DNA of 64,000 bases from Stenopsyche tienmushanensis (Eukaryota > Arthropoda > Insecta > Trichoptera > Stenopsychidae), in contig WACJ01000420.1 in assembly GCA_008973525.1 (NCBI GenBank), positions 62,001 to 126,000 on the forward strand. Reading direction: 5' to 3'. Shown here one piece after another: positions 1 to 11,290 of this stretch. Numbering within the stretch: the stretch's first letter is position 1; each line of letters opens with the position of its first letter. The position numbers and the translations under genes were made by a program. Below the pieces are notes generated by a model. That model did not search any database and was not told where the DNA came from. It worked only from the letters and a program-made list of their open reading frames with translations.

Positions 1-297
1 TAATTTTTTGCTTTGGAAGGGGCGTTTATATTAACATAATTAAATCATAAATATTGAGAATGAATGATTTTGTCTTATTCTATATTTTATTTTACTATAA
101 TTCGATGAACTTAATTAATTATTTTTTTCTTTGAATTTAACTCCTTCATTTAAAAAACGTCATTTCTAACTGGACAATCTAATATAAAAAGTAAAAATAC
201 ACCAAAATAAATTAAAAAAATATTTTCTAGTTGAGAGCTACTTGTTTTTAATCATATTTTTTCAATGTAAATACAAACTAATAATTGTTTTACAATA

Positions 298-430
298 TAT
301 CCAGGAAATCAGCTATTTTAATAATAAGTCAATCTGCCAAATTTGTTGATAGGTTGCAAAAAATTTCAGAGTGGTGCTGATATTAATTTTCGTTTGAAAT
401 CAAGTCTGAGATCTGAATTGCTAATTTAAA
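298..430 (-). repeat. Degenerate tRNA-derived SINE fragment
   Basis: It begins with the TCCAGGAAATCAG end that marks the 3' tail of the better copies at 4093 and 58545, and shares the CCAAATTTGTTG segment with the 4093 copy. The B-box region is badly decayed. Confidence 0.45.
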
Positions 431-539
431 TATATTAATAAAATTTGCTTTTGTGCCGTTCTCCCAAATTAAAGAAAGTATCGTATTTTTAGACTTTAGG
501 ACTGCCTCGTTTAAAGCCTTTGCCATTGTAGCATTCCTC

Positions 540-1440
540 TTAGGGCGAAACGACCCAATAAAATCGAGGTAAATTGAAAGTGTAATGGAAGTAGTTCAAC
601 CTGGAGTTCAGAGCTCGATTGTTTTAGATAAGTTCTATCTCCAGCTTTTACTGTTAGCGCTAGTTTCTGCTAAGGCTGAAGAGGAGCGCTTCTTACAGGC
701 AGCAGACTCAGCAACAAGTGGTCAGGAGCCTTTAAGGATAATGCCTCACAAGACAACCCCCTCCTTGAACAATGGATATAAATGTACACAAACAGCGCGA
801 TCGGAATGTACTGCGGGGGGTTGATATATTATTAAGCGCGCTCATAAAACGGACATTATGCAGGACACCGGTAATAAAATGAGCAGGTTAATCGTTGATA
901 TAATGGAGTGCGGTATTTAAATGAGATTGGGCTCGTAAATATCTAGGGGAGTCCCCTCGCACTATCAATCGTCAGTTGCACTCGATTGGGGATGTATTCT
1001 CCACCACTTAGTTAAATTAAAACGACCGGAAAAGCGACGACGCGCGAACATCGCCGAATAATTTATTTTGTTTGCCGAAAGGCAGACAAAGGGCGGTCTG
1101 AGGATACTTTAAATGGATTTACGATTAGCCTCCGGTTATTTTTGCCCAAGTATAGAATTCAAATGAGATGTTAAGTGGAAGTACTTTTTCCACTCAAGTC
1201 CGCCATAATACGCGAGCGGCTTTGGCACGCGTATCTTCGATTTATTACCGATGCGGATTGTTTCCAAAAAGCCCGCTCCATTATGATAATTTTTTTCCGG
1301 GAAAAGTTATTTAACATTTGATTGTACCAGATGTAACATACACGTGTTGCTTATGCTATATCAATATATTCCAATAAATTATTTTTAATAGAACATGCTC
1401 AGATGCTATCAAAAAAATTGGCATTACTTTCAGACGCCTT
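540..1440. other. Non-repetitive stretch, slightly GC-richer, no gene recognised
   Basis: This stretch has more GC than its surroundings and contains a 79-codon plus-strand open frame (585-824) starting MEVVQPGVQS. No known domain, splice context or homologous family could be seen, so it is not called a gene. It might be a conserved intronic element; that cannot be judged from one sequence. Confidence 0.3.
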
Positions 1441-1660
1441 ATACACTCGAACCTTTTTTATGCGACTTTTTTTGTGCGATTTCGAAGTTATGCGGTTTTT
1501 TTAAAGCAATTTTTTAATTTTATAAAGAGTACGTATCGAGATATTTCGAACAAAATAGGGAAAAAATCATCAACACTAACCGAAATTAAAAAAAAAAAAA
1601 AGGGTCTGTGTATATCATATTGCATCTGCTATCGCTGAATTACGACGACGCCCTTTATTT
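1441..1660 (+). repeat. MITE-like repeat with TATGCG terminal motif (copy 1)
   Basis: It starts TACACTCGAACC followed by TTTATGCG, then GTTATGCGG and later a CATCAACACTAACCGAAATT block. The same blocks recur in order at 45985-46200, and the terminus resembles the perfect-ended MITE at 42603-42764. It is probably a non-autonomous DNA element with TA target preference. The right end is not resolved. Confidence 0.5.
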
Positions 1661-2315
1661 TGTATATAGAAAAAGATAACCCAAATAAAATATATAATAA
1701 TGATTTAAGAAATATTAATTTAACAGGATTAATAACATGATGAACAAAGATAATGATGAATGTCTGTGAAGATGTCTTTGAATTATATGTAAATAGATTG
1801 AATGGCATAAGAGTCACAAAACGTCTAATGCTATAAATATCTTAAGAATGAAATGCGATATTCCATATTACATCCAGCTTGGACTGATTTAAATCTCTGA
1901 GCATTTCCACGGAAGCACAAACGACAGATTACAGACGACATAAAGCAGTATTAAAATTTAATCCGCTTATTATGGGAGCCTCGACGATATGTGTCGTTTC
2001 TTTGATGCTATAAAATCCAAGGAAGTATAAAAAATCATCTACTCTAAATCTCGGCTCACGAGGAGGTATTATTTTTCTTTAGAAACTCTTCGAAACATGC
2101 CAGATGGTTATTTTTCCAAGAAAGCGACCCCCAACTCGAGGTTATTCAATTCTTCGCAACATTTAACATTTTATCTTGGAGCTACTGCGCTGTAAGAGTG
2201 TTGGATTTAATATCAACATGATGTCTTTGTATTGAAAAATCATGATTTTCCAACACATACCTGATGTTTATACATATTTAATTGAATTATTATTAATAAA
2301 AAAGTGTGCATTTAT

Positions 2316-2560
2316 ATACAAGGTATTTTGCACATAGACCCTATGTCGTAAGTGTTGCGTAGCTCGCACGGTCTCCAGATCTGACACCACTGGATTTCTT
2401 GAAGGTCTGGGGACGTTTTAAATAATTTATAAGTTGACATTGCTTATTTTATGTGACCTTGGGAAGCTTAGAAATAATTTTCTTTAAACCAACTCTGATA
2501 CTTAGGACATTGGGTTTATGTGTGAAACGTAACAAAAGACCCCCCCTGATTAATGAAAAA
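2316..2560 (+). repeat. DDE-transposon derivative, short copy (family T, copy 1)
   Basis: It starts TACAAGGTATTTTGCACAT, the terminal sequence shared by copies at 6745 and 43269. Read on the plus strand near 2358 it encodes LARSPDLTPLDF, a conserved motif of mariner-like DDE transposases that includes the third catalytic Asp. The right end carries the family's GTGTGAAACGTAACAAAAG block. Only one motif unit is present here. It is a small internally deleted derivative without an open frame. Confidence 0.6.
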
Positions 2561-3229
2561 AACCTTGATTTTATGCATTGATTTTTTTCATATGTTAACG
2601 GAAATTGTTAGACAAGAGATAAAGCTGTGTATGTGTAATATATAATAAAATAGGTAAATTAATGGTGTATTGGTTGCTTAATGCTACATATAGATAAACA
2701 CACAGCAGAGGCGCTGGACATGGACAAACTATAAATGATTTTCCCTCTTTCTCCGATCAATTGCCGGTTGATGTTTCATTTTTTCTGACGTTCAAGTCAC
2801 AATAAGAACATTAATAGAGAAAGCATAGAAAATTAAATTACACATTTAATAATTCATCATAATGTGCCAAAACCGAACCATCGAACGTAGGCGATCTCCA
2901 TATGGGATTTTACTAGGGAAAGGATTTAATGTGGTGGTTTCCCGCATGGTTATCTTCCATACGTGGTAAAGTACAACCGGAGAACATACACGTTACGCTT
3001 TTAATATAAACCCAATTTTTTGTCAGCTCCAACGTAGCATGTAACAAGCTTGATCATGAACCAGGCTCAATAAATTAATCTTGACTCTCTTAAAGCACAC
3101 AATATTAGTTAATTTCCTTGGAATATTTCTTAGTGTTCAACATGCATGGTATCTGCTTTCTGTTGTTTAGCTATTTTTGCCTATTAATGTATTGCGAAAA
3201 TAAAAGGATAGGATTACTGTGCAAGTCTG

Positions 3230-3960
3230 CCAGTTTACTTCTGAAGGAGTAGATTTTGCAAAGGAGTGCTGATACTCAGCCAATGACGCCACTCCAGAAC
3301 AGTCAAAGGGGAATAACAAAATTGATCAACAATAAGAATGATGTGAGTATTTTAATTATTAAAACAAACGCCGGCTCTCAAGACAACACGAACGATACTC
3401 GTCTTATCTTTGTTGAAAGAGCTTAACCTTTTCGTTAGTGAGCAAATTTAAAATCGATGAAGTCGTTGTTGTCATAATCACTTTACACCGATCACCTTCT
3501 GTCAGCTCCTAATCAGCGTAAGACAATCTTCAATTCGAGGCAGAGTCAATTGTAAATTAACACTTGATAGTGAATACAAGACCACGTCATTTCTTTACAT
3601 AAAACATGCACAAAAAATCGATTCATTTGCTCCTAATTTAGAAGGAAATGATAATTGAATAAAGACTCATTCAACACGCAGCGAAGAACGGCAAGCAGTT
3701 AAATAAACAAACACTCTCGATAACACACAATATTCGGTCATTTCTTTGCGTAAACAAATAACACACTTGAAATCGAAATCATTATAAGTCAATAAATTTG
3801 GGCTTAACGATCTATACAATCATGCGATGCATATGAAGAAGCTCTCCGTCTCAGTCTCCCGAACTGCGCTAAGTTCTCTCTGTCCGCCTCGGAGCTTCAA
3901 TGCACAAGAGTGCTCTTTCTGAATAGTGAAGGTCAAAACGGATATTTCCGATAGTACTCC
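3230..3960 (+). repeat. Interspersed repeat R, copy A
   Basis: About 400 bp (3541-3960) match 21392-21775 at block level: AATACAAGACCACGTCATTT, ACACAATATTCGGT, ACTTGAAATCGAAATCATTA, ATCATGCGATG, and a pyrimidine-rich CTCCGTCTC segment. This copy is the longer one and may start near 3230. No coding content was found. It is possibly an LTR or a non-autonomous element; the class is unknown. Confidence 0.65.
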
Positions 3961-4092
3961 CATACAGGTTAATAGCTTATCCGACGATAGCGATATCAGT
4001 TAATTATACCTAAATTTTACGACGGTTAAATGATTCTTTAGAATACGATTGATCCGATAGGGATAATTGCCTCACATTAACTTTTTCAAATC

Positions 4093-4260
4093 CAGGAAAT
4101 CAGGGTAAACCTGGATCGAGGCGATCGATCAACATTTTAATATTTCTAATCTTCCAAATTTGTTGGTACAGTGAAATTTTTTTCCGCAATCCGGATTTGA
4201 ACTCGAACCTTTATAATAAGTGTCCAGGATCTAATTCACCATAAAAACACTGTGTTAATT
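4093..4260 (-). repeat. tRNA-derived SINE
   Basis: Read on the minus strand it has TTAGATCCTGGACAC, then a Pol III B-box-like GGTTCGAGTTCAAATCC, a body ending GATCGATCGCCTCGATCC, and the tail TTTACCCTGATTTCCTGGAT. The order matches copies at 42945, 46840 and 58545, which supports a single tRNA-derived SINE family. Confidence 0.65.
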
Positions 4261-5924
4261 TAATCATTTTAATAATAGGATGAGCACAAACATGGACAGT
4301 GTTAATGCAGTATTCATGACTGCCAGGTTATATGGAAAGCCAAAGTTCTCTAAATTTTAGATACTCAGTTTCACCACACCTTATATAACAATGTCTTGCT
4401 TCTTGTAAATAATACATTAATTCAATGCAAGAGTGACATTTTGCCGCATTGCTATGCGCATGCGCAAAACGTCGAAGCCTAATTTTAGTACTGCGTCACT
4501 TTGATATAAGATTAAAATTATAAGAAATGGCTAAATTCGATGCAATAATGTATGGAAGGTGCCATAAGTATAACTTTTTTGGCATTGGACATAAATACAC
4601 TGTTTATTGGCGCGCTCTTAAAATTGTATCTGAAAATTTAATGGGGCACAATTTTTAACGATGATAAAGGGCCATAAAATGGCGAGCTTCCTGCGCTGCA
4701 AGCATAGCAATTACGAAATTGAAAAATTTTCGAAAATAAGTAAATTTCAATCCGACGAAGGGGGCACGGCCGGATATTAAAAGGGCCATCTGTTCTCGAT
4801 TTCGAGTTTATTGCTTTCAATAACAGGGCGATATAACTCGCGCATCAAGTTCCCGCGCGCTAATTTATGCGAAATGATTTTCATCCCCCTTTTTAATGAC
4901 GGAATTTAATTCGATAAATATTTGCGGGGGCGTCGGAATCACATTTGGGCGGGAAAAAAGCTCTCCGGCGATGGCAGAGTAAATATATTCAGCGAGGGAA
5001 ACATTATTTCGTTCGGTGTCGGAACTATTTATTCATCGTCGATTTGACCTCTTTATGGGGTGAAAAGTGACGTCCTTTTAGTAGTCCATTGAAAGGCGAA
5101 AGACGTGTGGATCAATCGGTGTTAAGCTCGACGAATATAAGAAGATGAAGCAACTTTTCAACCCTAATATTCTGTATTATGTTCAGCTTAGGATGAACGA
5201 TATGAAAGAGAGCCGACTTGTATGGGGAGGTTTCCCTATTCAAATAAAATTGGCGAAATTTTCGAATAGATTCATCCCTACACCTCAGATTATTGCAAAA
5301 TACGAAAAAAAGTTTTGCCTGAAATAGTATTTTTTAATAACTCAAATTGAAGCGAATTTAATCAAAAATACGAATATTGATCAATTTTAATGATGAAGGG
5401 CTATTTCGTTCGACTTGTGTGTATCAGCATAATTTAAATTCACATTTGAAGCATACTCAAAATAATTTATTGCCCAAAAACAATACTAAGTACACAGTAG
5501 AATTTATCTCGAGTTTAATCTAATAATAAATTGGTTTTCTCATGGACTTTATAGCTTTATAAAGTGGAAAGCTTTCCCGAAACCGGTTGCTGAGTATCGT
5601 TTATATAACGTAAGTGTCAATTCGATGAATATTATTCTATCGTATGAAAACAGATTATAATATAGACTATAGAAGATTTCGATCATTTAAAATACATTAC
5701 CATATGATTGAAATATTGAATAATTCATAAGAGGGGGTTTAAGGATCTATTTATCATCATCATCATAGTGCATCCACACTCAGTCCAATACATGAATAGG
5801 GCTTCTTCAATATCTATTAATTCTAGCCTAAGTCATACATTCATTTTCTATTATAATGAAAGTTGCATGATATCTCATTTCTACTTATGGTTTATTTAGT
5901 TAGAAAATTATCGAAAACCTATTC

Positions 5925-6471
5925 TGGATCTGATTTTGGTAGTCAGGCAACTTGCTGCTGAAAATGCACGCTCAGCCTCCACACTCGTTGGAGATATCGT
6001 CATCAGATATTTAAATGCTAGTTTGAGTTGATAACTGCGCGAGCCCCCATTTTAGTATAACACCATCAATGTGACTGATAAAATTCCTTTCCGCTGAGAC
6101 ACGGACTAAAACTTGAAAAATTCCCGATTTCCCGACAAACTATTTGTTTCCATCGCTGCAGATGAATACTTATATACTATAATACTTTGATGTGATTCGT
6201 AATTATATTACGGAGGAATATAAAAATTCTGAAGTCCGTATCTATTATATTTCATATTGATATTCCCATTATTAGAGTCGAGGTGTAGTAAATACATCAC
6301 CGGTAGTGAAAGGTTAATATAACAATTTGAAAAACATATATGTACCCTATATATGTATACATAGATTAGATAGTTACTGCCACTAGTTGACTATAGATTA
6401 CGTTTTAGTAAACGTATCCCGGGTTTCAAGAGTACCTAAAACTGTCCGGGATCCCGGGATTGGATTCCCTA
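5925..6471 (-). mobile_element. Internally deleted hAT-type element (family A, copy 1)
   Basis: On the minus strand at about 6020-5930 it encodes LMTISPTSVEAERAFSAASC followed by LTTKIRSR, the C-terminal dimerisation motif of hAT transposases. The rest is non-coding and ends GGGATTGGATTCCCTA, close to the ends of copies 24199-24771 and 57836-58025. The length of about 550 bp and the lack of a catalytic core suggest a non-autonomous derivative that kept the tail of its parent's gene. Confidence 0.7.
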
Positions 6472-6744
6472 GTGGCGACTGACAAGCCCTAATTGGATAT
6501 TATTCAAAGGTTCGAATATGCGTTGAATAAAATGTTTATGCATTTTTTGATTAATAATGTTTATAATACATTGAAGCAGCGAGTGGTCATAGGCAGGAAA
6601 ATACTCAGGTCTTATTTTTAGACCAAGCTGTCAAAATGAATACCAAATATACACTCAAAGTGTATTCATAAATGCGTTCCAAAAAACTAAAATATTGAAA
6701 AAAATAAAATAATGGCATTTGTATTAAATGTATAAATTTATTTA

Positions 6745-7143
6745 TACAGGCTATTTTGCACATGGACCGACTTTTTTTTTTTTGGGGTTAGGTTGGGTCT
6801 TTTTCTGCGTTTCATATATAGGCCCTATGTTCTAAGTATTAGGGTCGTCGAAATATAGTTTTTATACCTTATTCTGTGGCTCGCACGGTCTCCAGACCTG
6901 ACACCAATGGATTTATTTGTCTGGGGACGTGCCCTATTTCGTGGATTACGTGGTTCCAGATAAGACACTACTGGATTTCTTTGTCTGGGGACGTTTAAAG
7001 AATTTAGAAGTTGACATTTCTTATTCGTTTGCACATTTTATGTGATTTAAAAGTATTTTTTTTAAATCAATTGCATAAAATAATGATTTATTTAGATCAA
7101 AAATACATTGCTAAATACAAAACCAGTTATTTCGTTTTATTAT
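6745..7143 (+). mobile_element. DDE-transposon derivative with two tandem motif units (family T, copy 2)
   Basis: It starts TACAGGCTATTTTGCACATG followed by GACCGAC and a T-run. Plus-strand codons near 6880-6935 give LARSPDLTPMDLFVWGRA, and a second related unit with a stop and frame shift follows at 6940-6993. Further shared blocks are TTTAGAAGTTGACATTT and AAATAATGATTTATTTAGAT. The element is cut at 7144 by an LTR. No functional transposase remains. Confidence 0.7.
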
Positions 7144-7578
7144 TGTAACGTTTGAGGCGGGGGCGCTTTCGGGGCAGAGTCCCCGGGCGGCTCCCCGCCT
7201 CCACGTGCTCGTCAGGATAGCCGCGCGGGTCCGTTCTGCTATCGGGCTGTGATTTGCTGGACGAATGGATGGGAATACGAAAGGCGTCGAAAGGAAAGAC
7301 TCTCTTCACAAGATAACTATTTATTCCGCACTACAGGTAGAGAGAGAGAGAGGTCTGGCTGCAGGAGGGACAACCTCCCGACGACTCTCCCGACTCCCGC
7401 TTCCTGCGCGTCACTACCCAGCCGGTAACGATGCACGCGCAAGAAGCGATCGGTCGGTAAGCAGGTACAATGTCTCCACAGGGCCACAAGAGATGGCGCT
7501 GTTAAAATAGCACATTGCACCTGAAGAGAAACGGAAGATGCCGCTACTATGCGGGGATGATAAATCGCTCATGCTACA
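7144..7578 (-). mobile_element. Solo LTR of an LTR retrotransposon (copy 1)
   Basis: This GC-rich 435-bp block begins TGTAACGTTTGAGG and ends ATGCTACA, so on the minus strand it runs TGTAGC to GTTACA. It is the reverse complement of 43335-43786, with the same internal landmarks: GGTGCAATGTG, AGCGGGAGTCGGGA, a CT-run, GGAATAAATAGTTAT, and GACGAGCA before a GC-rich tail. GGAATAAATAG could be its polyadenylation region. No second LTR or gag-pol body is nearby. No convincing target duplication was seen at this copy. Confidence 0.7.
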
Positions 7579-8879
7579 CAACCATAGATTAATATGTTTA
7601 TAAGACGCTTTAAAAGTGAAATTTTGGGCATATATAAATATTTGCAAAATAACACTCCTGTGCTATGCTAATGTCCTGCGTATACACAAGTGCGAATAGC
7701 AGTACGGACGCACAGAGAAGAAGATAAAGAGTCGTCCAATAGTCTTGGCCGCAGCAAGACGTGTTCTTCCCATGTCTTAACTTCTCTCATGTTTTAAATT
7801 CATTCCATGTCATCTTCTTCAATGTTTCATTATATAAAAAGTCTTTGAGAAAAAAATCATTTTTATATTTTCTCTTGGCTATCAGCTTACTCCTTTGCAG
7901 ATCTCTACATGACCAGATAGTCGAATTTGCTACTAGCGCTTGTTCATTCTTAAACACCAGCAAGGGTTTGGTGTAGTTTAGAGTTTTTGTGCTCCTGAAG
8001 CCTTCGTTTACATAGCGCTTTTATGATTTAGAATATAGAAAAAACAATATATAGAGTATTAAGACGATGAAATATGATTTGACGATTCCTTCATACGCCT
8101 TAAAGCAATTATCATAAAAAATATTTTTATCATAGGAATTAATACAAAACTGCTTCGTATTTAGCCTAAAGGAATTATTTCTCTGATTTTTTGAAAGAAA
8201 GCCTTAAAATTATCATTTTTTTCTAAAACCTCTATATGATGTTTTTCTTTTAAAAAAATATCTTATCTAATATTGATAGATAAATCTCATGTTAAACTTT
8301 ATGTGTGTAAATATAAGATCTGAGCTCTAGTTCTTTGGTTTAATTGTTTTACTGTCGGATTACTATTGATGAAATTCAATCCTTTTACAGCTTCTATTAT
8401 GACAAACATGATTAACCCACAAAAATATATTGATTCTCTTACAGCATATAGAACATGCTTAATCCTCAGATCAGTTGTATGTAGAGCAGTATCATTAAAA
8501 AGTTTTTGGACTTACGGAAGATTAACCAAAAGTTGCGGATAGGCTTCTAACAAAAAGTAATTACAATATATAGGATGGCAAGTCTAGTGACGTTTATAGT
8601 ATTCATATCTATATTTTGGTCTGAATAAGACTAAGTTATAACTAATATACTTAATAACAGAATAAACCAAATAATCAACTCATTCTATGGATAACGCCTT
8701 TTTTATGGAAAGAAATTTTCATGTGTGGATAGGATTATTAAATAACGAAAGATTATCTGCAAGTGAGTTGCGAAATTATAATTATTTTAAGATCATTTAT
8801 TAATATTATAATTATGTTGAATCCAGTCACTCATATGTGGCTTTGCATGACTTAATTAATTGTTGAAGTGTTTACAGTT

Positions 8880-8945
8880 TCGGATCCAAGAAATCAGGTT
8901 AGATCTAGATTGAGATGATCGATCGGATAAAAGAATTCTCTGGAT
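8880..8945 (-). repeat. SINE 3'-end fragment
   Basis: It contains CCAAGAAATCAGGTTAGATC and GAGATGATCGATCG, the tail blocks of the SINE copies at 4093 and 46840. The tRNA-like head is absent. Confidence 0.5.
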
Positions 8946-10168
8946 CTCTTAAATTTATATTACATTCTCTATTTGTATGTAAAATTAACGATAATTACAA
9001 ATATATTAACATTTATAGATTAAATCAATACACATGACCATATTTCCAATATGTAAATTTACAGTGCATGTTTAAAATAAATCCTTATTATACAAAGTAA
9101 AAACAATTAAAAGTCAAAAGAGAATGATTTCGGTTATAGAGGATTGTAAAGGAAACGAACGTAGAAACTGTACACCGCGATTAGAAGTGCTGAAAGCAGT
9201 AATTTCTTTTAAGGGAGTTCCAAAGTCATTACAAGAAGGATACCAACTCAATAAGGAACTAAGGGAACAGGGCAAAAAGAGTACTTTTCTAAAGCTCCGT
9301 CGTTTGGGGAATATTTACCCTTTCGCCTCTTTTTTCCGTCTTTCCATTGAGGTCAAGACCGAAAGGAGCTTTTACTCATCCGAGGAAGGATATTTCGAAC
9401 CGACCGAAGAAAGAATTACGAGGGTAATTAGCGGAAACAAGAAACACCCCAAGAGTTGCTGATTAAGTTCTAGTGCTGGAAGATATTCCGAAAAAATAAA
9501 CAGAATAAATTCGCAATATTTCACGTTATTGATCAAAATTGTGCGAAACAAAGTGTTTGATTGAAATTAATTTGCCGTACAGCATCACAACTGAGAACGG
9601 ATCTGAATCAGTTTCGAGGAATTTGTGCTTCAGGTTTTCAACAACAAATATCGCATTTCAGGCTTCATATTCGACGGAGCTTGATGTCAAAACATTCAGA
9701 CAAACTTGCTCCATGAGCCAACCAGATGCTCCATTGTCTAAAAACGAAATTAATTGACAGCCACAGTCAAAATCGCACAGTCTTTATGCAAAACGAAATT
9801 AATTTAATTTTGGCCACGATGATTCGGATACATATTTTAGTAAAAGGTAAAGCTTTCATAATAACATTGTTAAGAGCACCTCTGTTCGGTAATACTTTAA
9901 TCCGCTTAAAGAAGATATAAAGTGAAAAGCATGTTTTGCCGAAATGATAAAATCGTATAAAACTAAAAATGAACTCGGAAATATTTTTATGAGATTCGAG
10001 TTTTAAAGCCTAAATTAATTTAAAATAGGGTAGTTCATAAAAACACATTTTCATTTCAATTTCAATCCTCGTGGAGATGATTACTTTGCCTATATTTAAA
10101 TTGAAAAAGCTATTAAATTTAAAATGCTTATTTAATCAGTATTACGTCGTTTATGTTTTTGACTCGAA

Positions 10169-10196
10169 AAGACCTTCGTTCTTTAACGAAGGTCTT
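10169..10196. repeat. Perfect 12-bp hairpin with 4-nt loop
   Basis: AAGACCTTCGTT, loop CTTT, then AACGAAGGTCTT. GGACCTTCGTTAAC recurs at about 10434, which hints at a local transposon end or repeat. No T-run or transcript context gives it a function. Confidence 0.6.
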
Positions 10197-10739
10197 CTGT
10201 TTATTCACATTTTAATATACACACATATAATCCATGTGTTTTTTGAAGGGTTGTCCGATTAGTCGTTCAACTGGATGGCTTGATTGCATCTTATTTTTTT
10301 CCTGTAATTCTAATCAACATGTTGAATTGGACAAGACTACAAAGTTTAGAGACCCCTGCAATAAGCGAATCTCAAAAAGGAGTGTGCATATAATGTCTGT
10401 TTTGTGGATGATACGGCCACAATAGTGGACAGGACCTTCGTTAACCCAAATTTATTGATAAATAATGATATAATAAATCGATTTCAAATGTATTGTTTAT
10501 GTTTACTTTAATAAATGACCAAATTTTGTGTGCTATAGACAGTGTTTATTTATGTACAAGCTTCATACACGCTGCTGTGTTCCTGACAGATAAATGACGG
10601 ACAAGCAAATATAGCATCTAAGATTTTCATGATTTTAAATTAGCTCACTACTCAAAGGTTTAATTAACATCTGAACAGGGGCAGGGTTATATCAGAAATC
10701 ATAGAACGTCGACTATCGTATGCTTGCTGACTAAAAGCT

Positions 10740-11290
10740 TTGGAGAATGTCAATATTGGAATTCGATTCAAAGTCCCAGAGTTGTATCCAGTACATCCAA
10801 ATTGGTTATATGATTGCTTTGTATAGAAGTATAGTATTATCCAGGGACAGTTCCAATTATTGGCCTATCAACCATCTTATTTTAAGCTAAATGCATACTT
10901 TGATATTTGATTTTTTGGCTTGTGGCAGTATCATTTAGGCAAACAGGAGGACAGATATTTCCTTTGTTGGTAAAGGTAACCTGTGCAGATTTACTTTCGT
11001 TGGATTTTATACGTCCTTGTTGAAGTCACGCTGGCGTAGTTAAGAGGTCATTGTGGGGGCACTTGTTGAAGTTTCTGTTGTTAGAAGTGCATCTGTATAT
11101 AGAAGGTATATAACTGGACAGAATATTTTACCTTGGGGGATGCCAGATTTTATATCATGCAATGTGGTGGCTTTGCGTTGGTATTTTACGTAGAATTTCC
11201 TGTTTGTACTATAATGTCTTGCGAAAATCGTCAGTTTTAAAATTTTCATCCATTTAGGATAGTTTAAAGAATAAATTTGAATCCTCCATC
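10740..11290 (-). pseudogene. Jockey-type LINE reverse transcriptase relic
   Basis: The open segment 11249-11040 contains KSGIPQGKIFCPVIYLLYTD, the reverse-transcriptase GIPQG region of jockey-like LINEs. The reading continues with broken frames into SAQVTFTNKGNICPPVCLND and then IGTVPG and TTLGL-like pieces that resemble the end of the RT domain. The Tyr-Ala-Asp-Asp catalytic box is not preserved. It is a 5'- and 3'-truncated, frame-shifted fragment with no function. Confidence 0.75.

Larger units (their letters stand above)
7579..10739. other. Intron sequence without a recognised gene
   Basis: It contains a SINE tail fragment (8880-8945), the hairpin at 10169-10196 and a 112-codon plus-strand open frame at 9124-9462 (MISVIEDCKGNERRNC). 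That frame is GC-richer than its surroundings but shows no recognisable domain and no splice or promoter context. I do not call it a gene. Confidence 0.4.

Noticed and set aside
585..824. Small protein gene MEVVQPGVQS...
   Set aside because: No recognisable domain, signal peptide or regulatory context; the frame is short enough to arise by chance.
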